Positions 50,077 through 52,488 of a stretch of 52,488 nt of DNA are shown here, in pieces. The number at the start of each line of letters is the position of its first letter. The stretch's first letter is position 1. The DNA lies in contig CALEYW010000098.1 of assembly GCA_937927945.1 (NCBI GenBank), forward strand, positions 1 to 52,488. Direction: 5' to 3'. Under the pieces are notes generated by a model, which worked only from the letters and a program-made list of their open reading frames with translations, was not told the origin of the DNA and searched no databases. A program made the translations under genes and the position numbers. The DNA is from an uncultured candidate division WPS-2 bacterium (GTDB taxonomy: Bacteria; Vulcanimicrobiota; Vulcanimicrobiia; Vulcanimicrobiales; Vulcanimicrobiaceae).

Positions 50077-51963
50077 GTGGGTGCCAGCACCGTCGCCACG
50101 GAATCGGCGTTCGTCACCGTCTATCCGCGCGGATTATCGCTCGGGGCATCCCTTCGCGCGCTCGAAGACGCCGGGTTCGTCCATTTCCCTGCCTCCTTCC
50201 CGTACGTGGCGGAGGAGACGACGGCCGGCGGGGTCGTCTACCTGATCGACGCGGCCCGCCTGAGCTCGCTCGGCGACCGGGCGACGATCGAATCGGCGCT
50301 CGAACTGATGGCCACCGCGCAGACGGCGACCACGGTCGTGATCGCGGAGCGGGAGGGCGCCCTCGCATGGCTGGCCGGGAACGCGAACGTCGGGGGCTGG
50401 CTGGTCGCGCCGGTCGACGGAGCCGCCCTGCTTGCGACGGTCCGCGCCGCCGGGGCGACCCTGGCGACCCGCCAGCGCGTCGAGGACCTGCGCTCCGAGT
50501 GCGACCATCTGCTGCGCATCGGCCTCGCGCTCTCGGCCGAACGTGACATTCCGACCCTGCAGCAGGCGATCGTGCGCAGCGCGCGCGAGCTCACCCGCGC
50601 CGACTCGGGATCTCTGTACCTGCTCGAAAAGAGCGCCGAGGGTGAATGGGCGCTGCGCTTCGCCGTCGCTCAAACGGGTCCGCAAGACAAAGGTACCTAC
50701 CTCGGCGGCATCCTGCCCCTCTCACCGACCTCGATTTCGGGCTACGTCGCCCTCAGCGGCGAGACGGTGCGCATCGAGGACGCATACGCGATCGGCGATC
50801 GCGCGGTCTACCGCTTCAACCCGAGCTTCGACCACGCCAACGGTTACCGCACGAAGTCCGTCCTGGCCGTCCCGATGCGCGATCACCAAGAAGAGATCGT
50901 CGGCGTGATCATGCTGATCAACCGCAAACCCGAGTTCGACGTCGTGCTCGGCTCGCCGGCGCACACCGAGAGCACGGTCCTGCCCTTCAGCGCGCACGAC
51001 GAGCGCGTGCTGCTCGCGCTCGCCTCCCAAGCCGCGGTCGCGCTGGAAAACAAAGCGCTCGTCGACGCGATCCAGGACCTCTTCGAACACTTCGTTCGCG
51101 CCTCGGTCAAGGCGATCGAAGTCCGCGACAAGTCGACCGAAGGTCACTCCGCGCGCGTCGCCGACCTCACGGTGCTGCAAGCCGAAGCGGTCAATGCGAT
51201 CGACACCGGAACGCTCTCGCGTCTCTTCTTCGACGTCGACGCGCTGCGCGAGATCCGCTACGCCTCGCTGCTGCACGACTTCGGCAAGGTCGCCGTCCCC
51301 GAATACATCTTCGGCAAAGCGAAGAAACTCCCCGACGGTAACCTCGACACGATCCGCCTGCGTTTTCTCCTGGCCCTCGAACAGACGACCGACCCGCGGG
51401 AACGCGAAGCGCTCCTCGAGCTGCTCGAACGGGTCGAAGCTGCGAACGAACCGCGCGTCGTCGCGGACGAAGTCGAAGCAACGCTCGACGCCCTGGCCAA
51501 CCGCACGTATCGCGACCTCGAACGCGCCCAGCCGCTGCTCAGTCCCCCCGAAATCGACTTCCTGCGCATCCCGCGCGGCTCGCTCTCCAACGACGAACGC
51601 CGCAAGATGGAGCAGCACGTCACGCAATCGTTTTATTTCCTGCGCGAGATCCCGTGGCGGCGCACGCCCTGGCGCAACGTCGCCGAGCTCGCCTACGGCC
51701 ACCACGAACACCTCGACGGCACCGGCTACCCGCGCGGCCTGCGCGGCGACGAAATCGCCCCCCAAGTCCGCATGATGACGATCAGCGACGTCTTCGACGC
51801 CCTCACCGCCAAAGATCGCCCCTACAAATCCGCGATGAGCATCGAGCGCGCGCTCGACATCCTGACCAAAGAATTCGCCGAACGTGGCAAGATCGATCGC
51901 GAACTGTTGGACGTGTTCGTGGCGAAAAAAATCTGGGAGCCGGTGATGGCTGCTCGCTCCTAG
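50077..51963 (+). CDS. GAF and HD-GYP domain protein (predicted c-di-GMP phosphodiesterase)
   Basis: This 628-residue signalling protein has a degenerate receiver-like N-terminus (about 1-120), a coiled linker, a GAF domain (about 150-330, ending NKALVDAIQDLFEHFVRA) and a C-terminal HD-GYP domain. GHSARVADLT, LLHDFGKVAVPE (H400, D401) and HHEHLDGTGYPRGL (from H542) carry the metal and GYP motifs. About 85 extra residues (roughly 420-505) separate the HD segment from the conserved LSNDERRKMEQH helix. The GTG at 50077 has AGGAGG (50065-50070) six bases upstream, which fixes the start. It diverges from accB with an 84-bp spacer. Confidence 0.9.
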   Translation: MGASTVATESAFVTVYPRGLSLGASLRALEDAGFVHFPASFPYVAEETTAGGVVYLIDAARLSSLGDRATIESALELMATAQTATTVVIAEREGALAWLAGNANVGGWLVAPVDGAALLATVRAAGATLATRQRVEDLRSECDHLLRIGLALSAERDIPTLQQAIVRSARELTRADSGSLYLLEKSAEGEWALRFAVAQTGPQDKGTYLGGILPLSPTSISGYVALSGETVRIEDAYAIGDRAVYRFNPSFDHANGYRTKSVLAVPMRDHQEEIVGVIMLINRKPEFDVVLGSPAHTESTVLPFSAHDERVLLALASQAAVALENKALVDAIQDLFEHFVRASVKAIEVRDKSTEGHSARVADLTVLQAEAVNAIDTGTLSRLFFDVDALREIRYASLLHDFGKVAVPEYIFGKAKKLPDGNLDTIRLRFLLALEQTTDPREREALLELLERVEAANEPRVVADEVEATLDALANRTYRDLERAQPLLSPPEIDFLRIPRGSLSNDERRKMEQHVTQSFYFLREIPWRRTPWRNVAELAYGHHEHLDGTGYPRGLRGDEIAPQVRMMTISDVFDALTAKDRPYKSAMSIERALDILTKEFAERGKIDRELLDVFVAKKIWEPVMAARS

Positions 51964-51975
51964 GCGTTTTGTGGC

Positions 51976-52125
51976 GGGGGTGGGCGGCGGGCATAGTGCT
52001 GCAGCGGGGACGCTCCCGACGCGCATCCATGCGCTCTGGTCGCTCGGTTCTCCGCGCCTTCCGCCCTCCGGGCTCACGGCGCTCCGAAACGCCCCACCGC
52101 AGCACTATGCCCGCCGCCCACCCCC
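51976..52125. repeat. 150-bp palindromic element after the HD-GYP gene
   Basis: Arms 51976-52009 and 52092-52125 are 34 bases each and match at 32 positions, including 27 in a row at the outer ends. The 82-base centre contains a small palindrome (GCGCAT-CC-ATGCGC, 52021-52034) and GCCC-TCC-GGGC. Total length and arm length closely resemble the element after infB, but the sequences differ. It begins 13 bases past the HD-GYP stop, and the convergent partial gene ends inside its right arm. Confidence 0.85.
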
Positions 52126-52488
52126 AGGCATGATGTGTTCGCACTGCGAGCGCCAGCCGGGTAGGGAGCGCGTTGGTGAGGTGTGGGGTTCAGTTCGGCT
52201 TGGGGCGTTGGGTTTTTGGGCGAAGTTTATGTCTTCGATGATCGTCGTGTCGAAGGTGCGGTGTACGAGGCAGCGCGTGCTCTTCTCGCTGTCGATGTTG
52301 CGGCCGTCGTACGGCAATACGCCGGCGGGCAGCGTCGTCTCGTCGAGCCGCAGCGCGTGCATGCCGGGACGTACGCACGGGAAGTTGTAGCGACCGTACG
52401 CGTCGGTTACAACCGACTCGCCGTCGTCGAGGAAGATCGTGACGCCGGCGATGCCGGTGTCGGGATCCTCGAAGCGTCCCGAGCCCTT
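52105..52488 (-). CDS. C-terminal part of a protein with a CNA-B/SdrD-like repeat domain (runs off window)
   Basis: The open frame enters at the window edge, so the start is missing. It encodes GRFEDPDTGIAGVTIFLDDG, then VVTDAYGRYNFPCVRPGMHALRLDETTLPAG, the classic pattern of SdrD B-like / CNA-B beta-sandwich domains found in surface and secreted proteins. After INFAQK the last about 30 residues are Ser/Pro/Arg-rich and the stop at 52105 lies in the right arm of the palindrome. The element may have replaced the native end of the gene. Bases 52126-52200 contain nothing else recognisable. Confidence 0.7.
   Translation of the reverse strand, partial: KGSGRFEDPDTGIAGVTIFLDDGESVVTDAYGRYNFPCVRPGMHALRLDETTLPAGVLPYDGRNIDSEKSTRCLVHRTFDTTIIEDINFAQKPNAPSRTEPHTSPTRSLPGWRSQCEHIMPGGGRRA

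Overview
The window is a dense, GC-rich bacterial chromosome segment. Most start codons overlap the preceding stop (ATGA, GTGA, TTGA, TAGTG), so long multi-gene transcription units are likely. Gene content fits a poorly characterised diderm-type lineage: several secreted or periplasmic proteins, a TonB-like N-terminus, a LolA-like protein and an AttH/CrtC-like protein. My best guess is the Eremiobacterota (WPS-2) or a neighbouring phylum. That is inference from gene content and style, since the window holds no rRNA and I found no tRNA.

Layout. (1) 1-9416, minus strand: a phosphate block. pstS-pstC-pstA-pstB-pstB (two ATPase genes in tandem) has 10-11 bp-spaced TTAA repeats upstream of pstS that look like a Pho box. 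An NAD-dependent dehydrogenase, ppx, phoB and phoR form a translationally coupled set. A YdcZ-like remnant on the plus strand lies between the two sets. (2) 9475-12044, plus strand: a UbiA prenyltransferase, class I aldolase, NifU-like protein and a coiled-coil protein built from a 42-bp tandem repeat. (3) 12022-20724, minus strand: eight tightly packed genes, namely methyltransferase, geranylgeranyl-reductase-like flavoprotein, SRPBCC cyclase-like protein, ketosynthase, LolD/YbbA-like ATPase, large FtsX permease, AttH-like lipocalin and a degenerate CoxM-like protein. This is the best candidate for an undescribed biosynthesis-and-export system. Upstream lie a ferredoxin and a GlsB-like stress protein.

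(4) 21522-24838, plus strand: a SIMPL protein, an unusual membrane-anchored zinc-finger ClpE-like AAA+ protein with no M-domain or ClpP loop, and a coupled secreted protein. (5) 24853-34162, minus strand: the classic rimP-nusA-ylxR-infB-(small membrane ORF)-rbfA-nrnA-truB-ribF translation/RNA-maturation cluster, followed by a TlpA-like thioredoxin. A 151-bp palindromic element interrupts it directly after infB, and a good sigma-70-type promoter precedes rimP. (6) 34287-38734: a TonB-like protein diverging from pyruvate kinase, then a frameshifted lipoprotein with a Vgb-like propeller. (7) 38744-49992, minus strand: threonine aldolase, a LolA-like protein, then recN, nadK, tlyA, xseB, xseA, a class A PBP, nusB, accC and an accB-like gene. 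The AccB-like protein contains no lysine at all, so it cannot carry biotin. (8) 50077-52488: a GAF/HD-GYP signalling protein, a second 150-bp palindrome, and the 3' part of a gene encoding a CNA-B-like domain that runs off the window.

Starts were chosen from stop/start overlaps, Shine-Dalgarno placement and family N-termini. Functions are from recognised motifs; no database search was possible.
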